Shown here: positions 11,973-24,389 of the stretch, in pieces
Numbering within the stretch: position 1 is the first letter of the stretch
Layout: the number at the start of each line of letters is the position of its first letter
DNA from: Gymnopus androsaceus JB14
Lineage: Eukaryota > Basidiomycota > Agaricomycetes > Agaricales > Omphalotaceae
DNA length: 64,000 nt
NCBI GenBank assembly: GCA_009733575.1
Contig: ML769541.1
Span: 26,066-90,065 of the forward strand
Direction: 5' to 3'
Made by a program: the position numbers and the translations under genes
Notes under the pieces: generated by a model
Database searches by the model: none
What the model was told of the DNA's origin: nothing
The model's input: the letters and a program-made list of their open reading frames with translations, nothing else

Positions 11973-14900
11973 TTAGTTCATTCGAGACAATCTTCGGTTG
12001 GTCTTGCTAGGCACTATAGCTTTCAGTGCCCTCTTTACAAGGGCAGCAGTCCCATTGTTCTCGTCCTTGAGCACAGTGACGCCTCCACGTTCTTCGGCAG
12101 GAGAGCAGCTCAACATACCCATTTCATCAACCGTCACCGTCCGCGCTTGGTCATCGCTCGCCACAGGCGGCGGCATCTGCAAAGGTCTCCGAACAGTGTA
12201 GAACGCTCGATGGTTCTGTTTGGGAGGCAGGCCGGAATGGCTTATAGTGTTGTGCACTGGTCCAACATTGTCGGATTGGTAACCTTTCCGAGACGCTTTA
12301 CGCCAGACGTCGCCATAAGGAATCGGTCGTAGACGCCTTCTACACGCTTCTGGGTCGGCGTATCCGGTACGGGCTGAAGGGTAAGTGAAGGGCGTGGGGC
12401 ATAAGGTTCTACACGTAGAGGTGACTCTGTCAACTCGTCGAATGATTTATCGTTGCGCTGAGATGAAGGGGACGATGAGGAGACGTTCCGAATCAAATCT
12501 TCACTGCTCCTAACCGGAGGAGCGATAAATATTTCCCGGTCCACTACAGCAGACAGGCGGGGAGACTTCGGTATATCGAAGCATGGAGACGACGCGCTCG
12601 CACCTAAAACCAATATTATTCAGTTATCGACGAAACTACGAGTTTGTTCCGGAACTTACGCTTGTCCAATTCAGCTCCCAATGTTGCAGCAGGTGCGATA
12701 TGCAATTGGAAAAGATTACCATGAGACTTGCTCTTCTCTTTTCTCTTTGACGACGAGCCATTCTCAATATCGAAGGAAGGCTCTATGGGTCCGGAAACCA
12801 CAGGATCCGGAGACCGAGTTGAGACTGTTGCGCGACGTTGCCTTGACGGAGTGGTCTGCAACAGAGGTACAGACAGAGCACTTGAGTCGTTCAAGTTGTC
12901 CGGTGATGTGCTCGTATCCGGCGAAGCATAAACAGACGTTACAAAGGACGACATTTCCGTGCTCTGGTCTCCTGATTCGGAAAATATTTGATTGGCGGCC
13001 AAGATGCGGCGGGGAAGGCGGGAGGAACGGTTGCTGCGTGTCTGAGAAGAAGAAAGGTTCGTCGTCCGGGTGGCGGGAGGAAGCGGAAGGGGAGGAAGGG
13101 GAGCCTCTTTGCCAGTAGAGAAGGTTTGTCGGGCGTCTTCCACGACCTCTAAAGGTACGAGAAAACATTCAATCATTAGAACATGACCAGGTAGAAAGGC
13201 ACTAACGTTCCACATTTTTCATCCACAGTGTGAGTCGGTCCACTCTATTGTCAGCGGCTACTTGTTCGTTATGAACTGCATGCTTCACTACAGGAAGAGA
13301 AGATTTAACTTACACTTGAACGTCAGTACTTCCTGCGAGAGCATTAAAAAAAGCTACACTTACCGGCTCTAACACACTCCTCATCTTCCCATGACTCCCT
13401 TTCGCTTCGACTTCCTCGAGATTCAGCGTCAGTGTGCTGATCTACAGACAGATTTCTTGAATGATAATTTCTTCCCCCCAAGCTCGACGTCTTGTACATT
13501 TGGAATGTCTTGTCTGTGGGAAAGACGTTGAGTATTGCCTGAAGTGAGTACCAGAGGAAAAATAGGCGTACCAATAGATCTCTTAATAGCATGCTTGAAG
13601 GTAGAGCGTCCCCCTGCGCTGTTTGGACGCCTCAATGTCTCAGCTTGTGGACGAGAGGTGCGGGGCGGAGAAGGATCGCCAGTAGGCGATACGATAACTT
13701 CTATAACGCGTATAAAATAAGCAATAGGGACTAGAGGTTAAAAATGAAAATATTCACCTGGCAACAGAGTCGTATTTAAAGTCGCGGCAGGTGTCGACGG
13801 TTCCGAAAGAATCATCACACTCCTGCTCGCACTCATATTCGCCGCCAAATCTGCTGCAGATGACACTCTCCTCTCCTCGACCCTATCCTGCACCTGAGCC
13901 TCCTTGGCGCCTGCCCGTGAAGGAACTCTAATCTTCTCCAGTTCAGGGGTGATATCAACCACCTCGGGCTCAGTATCGCTTGAATCGGACAACTCCGCAT
14001 CCCTCTCGCGCTCAATCTCTTCCAGGCGGCTGATCTCCCTCAGCCGTTCTCTCTCCCTTTCCCAATCCCGAACGCGCTGGCTGACATGGTTTTCCTTGCC
14101 TCTGTTTTGGACTTTACGAGCTCCTGGAGGACCGTTTGCCAGTTCGTCAAGCATGCCGACTTTACTGTGTCTCTTGTTGAGTTCTTTGAAAGAGGGTTTG
14201 CCTGCGACGACGCGTTGTTGGTGAGACGGGGCGAGAATGTTATTGGTATCACGAGGGTGAATCGGCCCAAGCGGTGCTCTCTGCTGCTGCTGTCTACCGT
14301 TGTGAGAAGCCGTGTTCTTGCGTGCCTGCGCTGCTGGTGATACTGGGGGTGAGCCCTTTATGGGGGATAGGTCGACGTGAGCTGGAACGCGTTTGCGGAT
14401 ATCTGTAGATTTAGGTCAGTAGAAAACCGTACGGCGGTTGGATGGAGCTCACTTTTCAAAGCCTCGTTATTGGTAGCGACTCTCCCTTGCGACTTTGACT
14501 TGCTCAGCGTCCGGGATACATGGTTTTTAGGAGACTCGAGGCCGGGTGGTAAATGCAGCTCCTTGTCTCTTCCTGCTTTTCCATCGTTTTCTCCACGGCG
14601 AATAGAGCTTGAACTGGCTAAAGGAGAACAATGTTGCGTTTTCGGTTCTGGCGCCGCTAATTTCGCCCAGTCCTTCTCAAAGACGATCGAGGAAGAATAG
14701 CTTGCAGAACGACCTGAAAAAGCCTTAGGGTTAGCAAGAGTAGTCGTCAATCAACGAAGCATCAAACTTACGATGCTCGTTGACCTGGCCTGGTTGATCC
14801 TTCTGTTGTACTTGCACCCAGTAGATATCTTTCATTGCTTCATCGGCAGTACACCTCAAATCGGCGTTGGGTGAAAGCATTCTCTTGAGAAGTCGTTCCA

Positions 14901-16115
14901 TGCCTTTGGACATCTTCCAAGTACCGACCCACTTTCCTCGAAGCTATTTTATGTTCAGTACAGGAAAGAATCACAAATTGTTGTCGCCTACAGTCCGTCC
15001 CCAGTATTTTTGGAGGTCTTCTTCAGTCACGCACTGGTCTTGGTCAGATTCCTCGAATGGAGTTCGCCCTATGAGAATCTCGAAGAAGCTACATCCTAAC
15101 GACCATATATCGCTTTTACGCGTGTCGTGTGGAATCCCTCGCGCGCGCTCAGGAGCCAGATACTATAGGTAGAGATTTTAGAAAATGTAGCGCCATTGAG
15201 CTGTAACGCACCTCTGGTGTTCCGTAGGCAAATTTACTGATGAAACGCGGTACTAGAACTGAGATCGTATGCCTCTGCAAAGCCAAAATCACAGAGCACA
15301 GGTATTCCTTTCGCTGATAGCAGTATGTTTGCAGGCCTACAAGTTAATCAGCAAAAGGCCAAATGAATTTTAACAGGCGACGTACTTGATATCATTGTGC
15401 ACGACACCTCGCTTGTGAAGAAATTGGATGGCAGAGAGAAGATATCGGAACCATACGCGCGCATGAGGTTCGCTCACTTGAACTGTGACTAGATCAGGGT
15501 GGTAGGCCCTGGGAAAGAAGATATCAACGGGCAGTCCAACAAGATGTGACAAGGCCAGCTCACATCGTAATAATGGCATATGATGGCGTTAGGAGGAAGG
15601 AATAGAAGGGAATAATGGAAGGATGACTGCTGATATCTCCGTCTTGAAGCTTGCGGATGATTTTCATTTCATTCCAACTAGAACGATATCAGAGGATGTA
15701 GAGACGAAAGTAGAGAACGTACAGGCTCTTGACACGCGCTACGCTTGTCTTGGACTCTTTATCGCGGTGTACCAGCTACAAAAAGTATTAGGCAAATCTG
15801 ACATGAAGCATCTTCATACGTATGTACCTTGACAGCGAGCCGTTTCTTTAGCGTCCTATCAAACGCGTCGAAGGCAGGCAGGATTTCCGAGCTCTTGGGC
15901 TCACACAGCCAGACACTTCCCCAGTTACCGCAGCCGACCTCTTTGACGAAAGATAAGCGTTGAACAAGCTCTTCGTCTGTAGCTGTAGTGAGATTTGGTG
16001 AAAACTGAACGAGTGTGTAGTAAAAAGTACCTTGGAAGGAAAAGACATCTGGAGACTGAGAGTTTAACTGGTTCCATATTATTAAAAGTACAAGATTGTA
16101 GAAAGAACGAAGCAA
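11973..16115 (-). CDS. Ser/Thr protein kinase with long disordered C-terminal tail
   Basis: An N-terminal kinase domain is built from many small exons (about 16050-14760). Motifs: glycine loop EVGCGNWGSVWLCEP, lysine LKKRLAVK, helix-C glutamate in WNEMKIIRKL, catalytic loop VVHNDIKPANILLS, CDFGFAEAYDL, and FAYGTPEYLAPERARG with KSDIWSLGCSFFEILIGRTP. The catalytic loop is HND, not HRD, so activation-loop control may differ from RD kinases. After the domain comes a 600-residue Ser/Pro/Arg-rich tail ending RRLSRMN. The frame near 12284 breaks between GVKRLGK and YQSDNVGPVHN; one inserted G restores it. The first exon is uncertain because the frame compatible with the glycine loop has no clear ATG between 16050 and 16115. 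The subfamily was not assigned. Confidence 0.82.
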
Positions 16116-16238
16116 GAAGTGAACCCTCCCAGCCTCGTGGAGGTTGGAATCAAGTCTAATTCAAATTTGATCGCGAGGCAAGATTCAACAAGCGGTCACG
16201 GGGCGGCGTCATTCGCGTCCTTTCAGTTGCCTGCCATC

Positions 16239-17672
16239 ATGTCCGAGTCTCAAAGTCGCCCTAGCCCGCGCCCCACAAATTCGCGCAAATGCCAACCAAT
16301 ATGCTGCTATGAGAGAACTATTCGAACGCTACAAAAGGACAGCTCAGCAAAGAAGAATACCAGCAAATTGTAGCAATCTACCGGACTGTAAGTCTATAGT
16401 CTTCAAACTTGGTTTTTTCTCTCTCAAATTTTGGTATCCTATAGACCGAAACGCTACCTCACTGGCTGGTTTGGCAGGCAGCGTCGAGCACTTGCCAACA
16501 ATACCAAAGACAGAAGACACTGACACTGAGACCGTTCGAGGTTCCAGCCCAGTATCAGTCAAGGCTGAACCCAAGGACTGTGTCTTGCCTCCACCGAAAA
16601 AGAAGGTCAAACTCAACTCGACGCGCAGCAGTAACGATATTGTGTCTGTAAAGGCTGAGATCGCAGAAACTAGCATACCGCATTCGCCTAAATCCAAATC
16701 GCATACATCCACCCTTTCTGCTCACGCATCGAACGAAAACATTCCCAATGGTCGTTCTCGTGCTAGTCACGTCACTGATAATGATCCTCCTCCGAGCTAC
16801 GCTACCGATGGATTCGCCATACTTGAACCCAAACCTCAGGTGAAAACGCCTGCAGCATCCGCCAACTCCAGTGCTTCGGCCACACCTACATCATCGCTTG
16901 CCGATCTATGCCAGCGTTACAATATCGACCCTTTGCTACCTCCTCAGCAAATCAAGCAGATTATTGCGATTCTTACTGCTTCACACCCATCTGCAGAATC
17001 CGTCTCCCAGAGCCAATCACCTTCCTTTTTTCAGCCTCAACTACCTTTGCAATTCCGGCCGAATCAGCCTCGATACTCTTCTCCTCTAGCATATCAATAC
17101 TCTCCTTCTCTCGCACAGCGCTTCGGTCTACCTTTTACAGCCGCTCCTGTTGTAAGTGACTTTCGTCTTACTTTTCAATCCATTTCGTTTATTATCTTCA
17201 GCAGAACGACTTCTCTCCAGCATTCCAACAAGCATATTTCACTCCAGCATCGCTATATACACCTGGCGCGTACGCAGTAGCTCCAGCCCCTCACATGCAA
17301 CCCATAGGCCTTCCCGACTCATTCAGCATACCCTCCCAATCCGCTCCAGATCCAAATACTGCTTTCTTCCAAGATTCTCCAATCCCCGACTGTTTCAATT
17401 CGCACATGACGCCTCTCCAGCACCTTCACGTTCTCGAACCTCTACTTAATGCCAATGCCAACGCCAACGCCGCCTACCAGGAGGATAATAACTCTTCTTC
17501 TCCTTTCGCACTGATAAACGCTTTTGACGCTGATGCTGTGAAGAATCTTTTACTACCAGAGAATGCTGGCCAGGTGATGGATCGCTTGTTGGATGAGAAA
17601 CTTGCGGAGGAGGACCCTTTTCAAGCCTCGATGGGGCTCGTATGGATGCAGAGAGTTGGGTTGATTCCATGA
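16239..17672 (+). CDS. Ser/Pro-rich protein with basic NLS-like motif (function unknown)
   Basis: Divergent from the kinase. The start at 16239 gives MSESQSRPSP. A conserved-looking N-terminal region follows in three different frames: QIRANANQYAAMRELFERYK, then GQLSKEEYQQIVAIYR, then after an intron (about 16388-16444) RYLTGWFGRQRRALAN. These join only if single extra bases near 16271-16274 (CCCC), 16333-16336 (AAAA) and about 16511 are removed, plus a phase change at the intron. The rest is disordered, with VKAEPKD and VKAEIAE repeats, a strong NLS-like PPPKKKVKL, and Pro/Gln-rich sequence. A second intron lies near 17153-17209. The C-terminus contains ADAVKNLLLPENAGQVMDRL and ends at 17672. 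A nuclear role is inferred from the NLS only. Confidence 0.6.
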
Positions 17673-17730
17673 TGACGCGCTTTTCCGCCTTTGACTGTGT
17701 TACGATACTTGCTGCATGGACTGTTTAACG

Positions 17731-17873
17731 AATACTGTGATGCTTACTTGTACCTTCCTTCGACTGCATGGACCTTGGACCTGATCAATACTGTGATGTT
17801 TACTTGTACCTTCCTTCGACTGCATGGACTCTTGGACCTGATCAATACTGTAGCTCTTCCTTGTACTTTCCCC
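17731..17873. repeat. 56/57-bp tandem repeat, about 2.5 units
   Basis: Units start with AATACTGT at 17731, 17787 and 17844 and contain TACTTGTACCTTCCTTCGAC and GCATGGAC. The repeat sits just after the stop codon at 17672, probably in a 3' UTR, between convergent genes. The spacing of 56 then 57 differs by one base. Confidence 0.75.
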
Positions 17874-17990
17874 GAACTTGAAACAACGATACAATACATG
17901 TATAAATTCAATGGAAATGCGATTTAGTCTAACTTTGGTTTGGCGTACAAGTACAATATACCGTATACTACTTATTGCTTATTGCACGAT

Positions 17991-20900
17991 TCACGTAACA
18001 GTCAATGTCAAAACACTGACACTGAATCCTGGTGCATCATAACTAAAGGTTTCGCCCACGTCAACGGTTCCAGCTTGTGGAAGAACGGTGTCTGGAGCCG
18101 TCGGGGTATTGCTATCGGTTTCAGCCCCGGTAAGCACTTGTGAAGTCGCGGTCGTGTCCACAGAGAATGGCAGCTCGAACGTGATATTGGAAGGGGTGCC
18201 GATTGTGTTCACAACCTACAGTAGCAGTACGGTGAAATGAGTCCATCTGACGACGGATGAGTTGGAGAGAAGATGTACTGACTTTTATAATAATTTCGTT
18301 GGGAGTGACTGATGTTTTTTGGACTACACTCCAGAACATGGTACCGTCGGGGTTTGGAAGAGTGCTAGGCAGATATTCATCGCCTCTATTGACGCTGAAT
18401 AACTAGAAGGCGGCGAATAGCAATAAGTTTCCAGAGATGACACGAAAACGATAAACCCACCTGCTGCACATAGAAGCTCGTCGACGGGTACACGTTTCCT
18501 GAGCTTTGGAAACCTGTGAGCATGCACTTACGCCTAAAAACCCTGGACAGACTCACTCGAAGCTGACCAAGTTCGGAGTCCATTGGGAGTCCACGACGTG
18601 CTATATTATGAATCATGGCTCGGAGAAAGCAACGTATAAAGATTAATTTGGCACTTACATTCAAGAGAGGTGCATAGGAAGCCGCGAAAACAATGTCGCT
18701 GTTTCCTATGATCGCAATTCAGATACGCAAAAACCTTGCTGGCATTATTAGAAATGAACTGACGCTCAAGTCCAGTCATGAAAGCCGCCTCTCCAGTTGA
18801 GCCTAGTCAACGAAATCAATCAATTTTGGTCGACAAAGTAAGCTTTGAACACTAACTTTGCATTGTTGGGAATGTAAGGCGACCGTCCGACGTCGTCCCG
18901 AAAATATCGCTTGCGTTCAAGGAGATTGCTGTTGGCGTTTAACCCCCGCTAACGTTAGTATTTGAAGGAAATTTTTAATCAGAGCACGTTGTGTACCTGC
19001 GTATTCTCCCTAAAGAGAGGTCATCAAATAGAACACAACGGTCAAGTAAATCAATCTCTTGCCTCGAAGTAAATCGTACCGTTCCGCTATGTTATAGAGG
19101 TTGAGTCGAGTTGAGGGATCTATTCCAGGTAGACTAACCTCGAAACCATCGTAGATGAATGAATTTTCTGCGAACCAGGCTGTATGGAGTCACAGGTGAG
19201 TATACTAATAGTAATATGAAACGATACACAGCAGCACGCACAAGGAGTTTGATAAACGTGAATATCCCACTCAGCTGGATTCGGGGTGAGGACTGGATTG
19301 AAAGTATCTGATGTAGCCAAGAACGCTGAAGGCCCCAGAACTATCGTTAGTTTATTTAGCTTCAGAACAAATGAGACCTACAGAGGTTCGGGAATGTAGC
19401 TTGGAGTGTAGTACTAAATTGGTTCCAGCGGTATAGTGTATCTAAAGAAAAAAAAATACAAATGAATGCGAATATGTCTACAAAGTGTACAGACGTAGAG
19501 GCAGCAGCAAAGTCCTGGTATAACCGTTGATTGGGTTATTGAAATATCGGTGAGCAGCTCGACACACCTCATTTCCCACTTCAACGTGAGCCAAGGGGAA
19601 GGGATCCGGATGTCCCAATGATGCTCTGAGGGCAGCTGCAGAATGAAAGGCGTTAGAAGGACCACAGACACAAAAAAAATCATCGCTACCGGGTTCACTA
19701 TCAGCAGGATCTCCAATAACAAAGTTGATCTAAGAAAGCAACTATGAACGGCGGATCTTTTAGAGCCTTTTAAAGGGTTACCTGATCTATAGCTTGTTGG
19801 ATGTACTGCGCTTTTTCAGAATATATGTTAATGAGAAGTTGTATATTCTTACTGGGCCTAGGTCATCTTCAGCTATGCTTACTCCTCCAAGGGAAAATCC
19901 TATTTGGATCGCTTAGCCGGTGCAGAAAAGGAAAGACGACGGAGGTAACTTGCCAGACCAGATGGCCATAATGGCCTGCATGTTTAGATCTTCGCACCAA
20001 GTGAGATATTCGAAGAGTCCCAAGCCGCTAGATCGAAAATATCAATACTGGTACCCAAATGAGATGTGTTTATGGCGTTACTCTGTGTTAATGTATCCCC
20101 AATCTCCGAGACGACCTGAACGACACTTTTAGAAGGTCTGTGGGCACAGAAATTCTAACTTAAAACGTACCTGGTCGGTCCACCAGTGGGCCAACGGTGT
20201 TATTCCATTGCCATCGTGAAGCCACGGTTTGGCCCTAGCTCAAAGCTGAGCAATGTTCCCAGATGAACGGGGAAGATGTTACCTCCTGAAACAAATAAGG
20301 ATTTTAATCAAAGAGCTAGTAGGTTTACACACGAGATTGTTTCCCCCAGGAAGTCTGAAGAACGAGGGTGCCATCGAGCCAAGGGTCTGGGGAATATTAA
20401 TAAGTTTAGGTAGGCCACAAAGGATCCCTGCGCACTTCGGCGATGTCAATCCTCATGCCATTGGGCCTGTTCTTGAACGTAGGCGGAAACAAAGAAAACA
20501 TGGCAAAGTTTATTGTCTCGCCTGCTGCTTCTGCACCATCGACAGTCAGAACGAAATTATTCGTGAGTGCATCAGGAGTAATAGTTGGCTGGATCGTGGT
20601 ATTGATCTGCACCCAGCTGGTTTGCGATCCACTAAGTGTCACATTGGTAGCACCCAAGATTTGGCCCGTGGAGTCTTGCAAGGAAAGAGTCGCAGATCCA
20701 GTGAAAGATGAGGCGGTAGGGAAGCGGTAGAAAAAAGATGCAGCGTAGGTGTCGCTAGAATTCACTTTGATGCCTATCGATCAAATAAGTAATAAGTAAA
20801 CTATATGTTATACAAAAGCATTTGGTACTCACCGAAGTAACCTGGGTTGGCCACACCAGCACTACCTGATGCATTACTGGGTATCGTTACACTTAATGCA

Positions 20901-21520
20901 TTGGGAAGGGCTGAGGAAACGGGAACAGTTTCAGCGATGACCGTGATTTCTGCTCCGTTCACAGCAAACCAAGGGCTTTGGGCGGTAGCTTGGTCTTTGT
21001 AAGGATATAATCAACGCTCAAGCAAAGATAGTGAGCACAATGACGACAAACCGGTGACATCGACCATCTGAAAAGCTCGATTTTGAAGCACTAAAAGGCA
21101 ATCATTCTCAGATTGAGCTTCTCACACCAAAGATAACTAACATTCAGCGTATAAGCCTCCATCTCCACTCTGGTCCATGGTTAATATCTCTCATACGTCG
21201 ACTCGAAGTTTTTTTGCTTACATGCTACATGAACCGTCAATAAAGGCAGGTTACTAAATCGATTCAAAGGCACTCACACTTATATCCTATGGAAATACGA
21301 TAGGTAAACATCATTTTCTTTTCGACCTGCAATCGCTTACCTCGAACATCTGGCCCCCTTTGAACAACGTTCAGACGAAATGCGATGAGAACCATGAACG
21401 AGATCACTTACATAGTGTGGAAGGTATAGTATGACTTGCCTGCGAATTGACTGTGACGGTGGTTTGAGAGTTTACAGAGAGAAACAAGAGCGCTAGTGAG
21501 GTTAAAACAGAAAGCAACAT
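17991..21520 (-). CDS. Secreted alpha-L-arabinofuranosidase, GH51
   Basis: Releases arabinose from arabinoxylan and arabinan outside the cell. The start at 21520 gives a signal peptide (MLLSVLTSLALLFLSVNSQ). The GH51 start HTIPSTLWGQMFE is followed by a carbohydrate-binding-like region (PNALSVTIPSNASGSAG, GMRIDIAEVRRDPL) and then the barrel: LGLFEYLTWCEDLNMQAIMA, acid/base Glu in HVEVGNE (codon 19568-19570), WDIHVYQTP and nucleophile Glu in FEGEYA (codon 19004-19006). The C-terminal jelly-roll ends FSVSVLTLTVT. It has about 15 or more introns. One of them, starting at 19062, uses a GC donor and splits the nucleophile motif. Full length for the family, about 640 residues. It lies near another secreted-protein gene. 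Confidence 0.9.
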
Positions 21521-22105
21521 GGCTGCGGATGGTCTGACGTTCCTTCGTCGCGTCATTTTAAGTTTTCCAAATGTGCACGGCCCGCTGAATTCGTGGTGTG
21601 GGTATGAATACGAGCTCTTGGGATATGAATGAGCTCCATGTGATCTTGAACATGACCTTCTCCTCGCGTTTGAGCAGGTTTGGACGATCGGATAAAGAAT
21701 CACTGAAAAGGAAACGTTCTGATGCGCATATGTGCAATCTTAGGGACGTAGAACGACCGTTCTGAGTGGCACTGAGAGATACTCGATGGTCACGGATGCG
21801 CATGGCAATACTGAGCCACAGAAGACGTTTGGTCATCTGTTCATGGGAGGAGTGCCTCGGATCGTCGTTCGGGACGAAGGTGTTGCTGCATTTAGAAAGC
21901 AAACGCATTGCGAGAGAACTTCGGTCCCTCTACGGTTACACGTCAGGACGAACGTTCAAATGATACAAGTTCAATTCAATACACACTAAAATCTGGATGA
22001 TATCAGAAATACATGTTAATGCTCGGTATATTTGAGGAAATCCAAACGAGAAAAAATCAAACTAGGATAGCAGATATCGATGGAGGATAACTTGGACAAC
22101 GGTCA

Positions 22106-22671
22106 CTATGAAGGGTCATGCAATACAGCTAGAAGATATCGGCCATCTGGATAACCAGAGATTAACTTAGCGAGGGGAAACTCATAATGAGATCCACGAA
22201 CCTGGTGAAATCATGATTTCGTGTCGTTTTGTTCGAATTCGTAAGAACTTCACGTCATCCTGAAGAAGCACTATGAAGTACTAGATGGTACTGGAGCAAT
22301 ATTCTGACTCACTCCTTCATTTTCGCCGCCGCTTATCTCCTCTAATCCCACCTGCACTGTCTCGACAATCCGCGCAATGACGCTCGCATACTTTTTGCCT
22401 TGTTCTCCGTCAAAAACGACGCCGGAGTGTCTTATGATGCTGACGGGATGCCCTCTCGACAGCAGCATGTAACCAAGTACGGATCGATGAGATGAAAGAA
22501 GAGCGAGGGTCTGCTCTAATTCCGGCGACATTCCTGCTGTACTTGAGGAAGGTGCGCCATTGGGCTGAGAAGAGAAAGCAGGATCTCCGGAAGCAGCCTG
22601 TGGTGATATTCCAATGACGGACTAGATAGGAATGAGATGGAATATGGAACGAAAAGCAGCTTTCTTACCAT
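22106..22671 (-). CDS. Dynein light chain, roadblock/LC7 type
   Basis: A small subunit of cytoplasmic dynein, linking intermediate chains in retrograde transport. Exons: 22669-22671 (the ATG alone), then 22621 down to the GTGAGT donor after ENEG, then the exon ending at 22202, then 22146-22106. The protein reads MSVIGISPQAASGDPAFSS, then the LC7 fold: ELEQTLALLSSHRSVLGYML, YASVIARIVETVQVGLEEI, VKFLRIRTKRHEIMISPDGR and YLLAVLHDPS. The C-terminal KRHEIMISPD and YLLAVLH are hallmark roadblock residues. An Ala/Ser-rich N-terminal extension of about 30 residues precedes the domain. All joins are in phase. The single-codon first exon has a good GTAAGA donor; the alternative start, MSPELEQ inside exon 2, would lose the extension. 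Confidence 0.85.
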
Positions 22672-22699
22672 GTTGTTCGAGAATGAAGGCAGTGTAATG

Positions 22700-23278
22700 C
22701 TTTAGCGCCAGCCCAAAGAAGTTTAAGCGCGCGGCTATAAACTTGTTGTTCTCTGGTTTAAAGATTCAGGCCAATGACAGTAAATCTTCAAAGTACATGG
22801 ATAATAAGACTATAGCCATATCCATATGGCAGGAGCAAGGAGAACTTTAGAATACGACGGCAAAACCAAGCTCGTAAATGCAAATCGTTTCCCAACTAAA
22901 AAAAAGTATCATAAAGCACTGTGGGCTTGCTGTGGGCCCCACAGTGGTCCCGACTCGGAACTGCCGGAAGCGATGGGAGTTAGTACATGGTAGATAATTT
23001 ACTAGTTACTCTAATCCCTCCGAGGTGCTCCTATAAACGAGCTCGACCCACATTGAGGTATATTTTCAGCACAACGGGAGAAGCATACAAAAGCGAAATA
23101 AGGATAATGTAGGCAAAAGTGCGTGAAGGGGGCGCATTCGAAAGTGGCACCGGGGACGCCGGCCATCATTGGGATGTGTGGCAAGTGGCAAGCGCCAGGC
23201 AACACAAAATCGAGGCGAACCTGTATAGGACCTGGTTTACGACACCCTCCAAATTGTCCAACTATCTTCCTTCCCACC
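22700..23278. other. Divergent intergenic region, roadblock / APH-fold genes
   Basis: About 600 bases between divergent starts. No gene is supported. A short palindromic stretch GTGGGCCCCAC lies near 22932. The frame open from 23123 joins the downstream CDS but reads unlike protein before the ATG at 23279. Confidence 0.4.
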
Positions 23279-24248
23279 ATGGCGCGTGCTAAAGGCAACT
23301 ACGAAGATCTCGTGCGCCTGGCAGTTACTGAGCTTCGCGTTCAAACTACAGTTTTATCTATTACGCTCTTCCCAACACAAGGCTTTTCTAGCACAACATA
23401 CTCTGTAGAACTAGGTGATCAGACATCGATCGTCGTGCAGGTTCGACCATCCGACCGACCATTAGCACTGTCTAATCTGGATGTAGCTCGTTCGACATTT
23501 GGCTCCCTCGTCCCCTTGGGCTCTTTTCTAACGTCCAATGAAGATCAGGACCTACTTCTCTACTCGATGTCCCAAATTCCAGGGAGAAGCCTGGACTCTT
23601 ACTTACATGAGGCGGCAACTATACCAGTCATTGCCTCCTCTTTGGGAACGATTCTAGCCAAAGCGATTGTCCCTGATACGGAGGTCAGTGAGCTAATCAG
23701 CTCTCTCGGCGGCGAAGGAAGCCCAAGGACTCGACGTTCATGAAACCCAACTACAACTGGCAGCGGAATCGCAGACGGACGTAGAAGCTTTTTCCGACCT
23801 AAAGTCATTGTTTGTGTCACTTCTCGAACGTCTGCGCTCCACTGATGAGCTGCGACGTCTTCCGTTGACCATATCGAACGGCGATATCAGTCCTACCAAC
23901 ATCATCATTCAAAATAACACAGTTTCTGGAATTGTTGACTGGGAATACATTGACTTGAGGCCATTAGGCTATGACACTGAAGCCATATTCTGGCTGATGG
24001 GCCTTGTTGGTCCATCGTCTTCCTCCCTACGTCCCAACAGTGAAGATATTGAACGATCCTTCTGGTCTGCCTTTAGCAGAGCCCTACCTGCAAACCTCCG
24101 TTCACAGCATGCTACAATAGAACTTGCGTTGCACATCGCTGCTGCCGTGAGGGCATGTCCTTGCGGGAGATTCAACGATTGGTGGGCTGTTTCTCTTCGC
24201 AAGATGACAGAATATCGTATTCCAATGCAGTACTGGACTCAGGATTAA
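23279..24248 (+). CDS. Aminoglycoside-phosphotransferase (APH) fold protein
   Basis: The start at 23279 (MARAKGNYEDLVRLAV) follows CACC. The N-lobe has VELGDQTSIVVQVRPSD, a plausible nucleotide-binding strand, and LYSMSQIPGRSLDSYLHE. The C-lobe has the APH catalytic signature SNGDISPTNIIIQ and the metal site GIVDWEYIDLRPLGYDTE. The usual HGD is NGD here, a conservative loss of the His. The two halves are in different frames: the first stops after GGEGSPRTRRS, the second resumes as AAKEAQGLDVHETQL. Deleting one base in the CTCTCTC run at 23701-23707 joins them. The 318-residue product would be near normal length. Fungal members act on unknown small metabolites; drug resistance is not implied. 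Confidence 0.72.
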
Positions 24249-24389
24249 CGGTGAGTGCTATTTCTCTCTGTATTTGTGTACATGTAATTAAAGGTGCTAT
24301 CATCCAGATACAGTGAAGCTTTGATCCCCCTCCAGCCTTCCCCTCCCTCCTTCATTTATACAGTAAGTGGACGTTCGGTAACCGTGACT

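Noticed and set aside
12681..13118. Plus-strand open frames across the kinase tail
   Set aside because: They are opposite a minus-strand coding region with good splice signals and carry no conserved features of their own.
8301..21520. A secreted-enzyme gene cluster
   Set aside because: The ASST-like and GH51 genes are separated by a kinase and an unrelated gene, with no shared promoter motif seen.
23688..23704. A 17-nt micro-intron (GTCAGT...CTAATCAG) joining the APH halves
   Set aside because: It has donor, branch-like and acceptor words, but removing it leaves the wrong phase, and 17 nt is below known fungal intron sizes.
23279..24248. Reading the APH-fold gene as an antibiotic-resistance gene
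   Set aside because: The fold is shared by many fungal kinases of small metabolites; no resistance-specific feature is visible and the gene sits among ordinary fungal genes.
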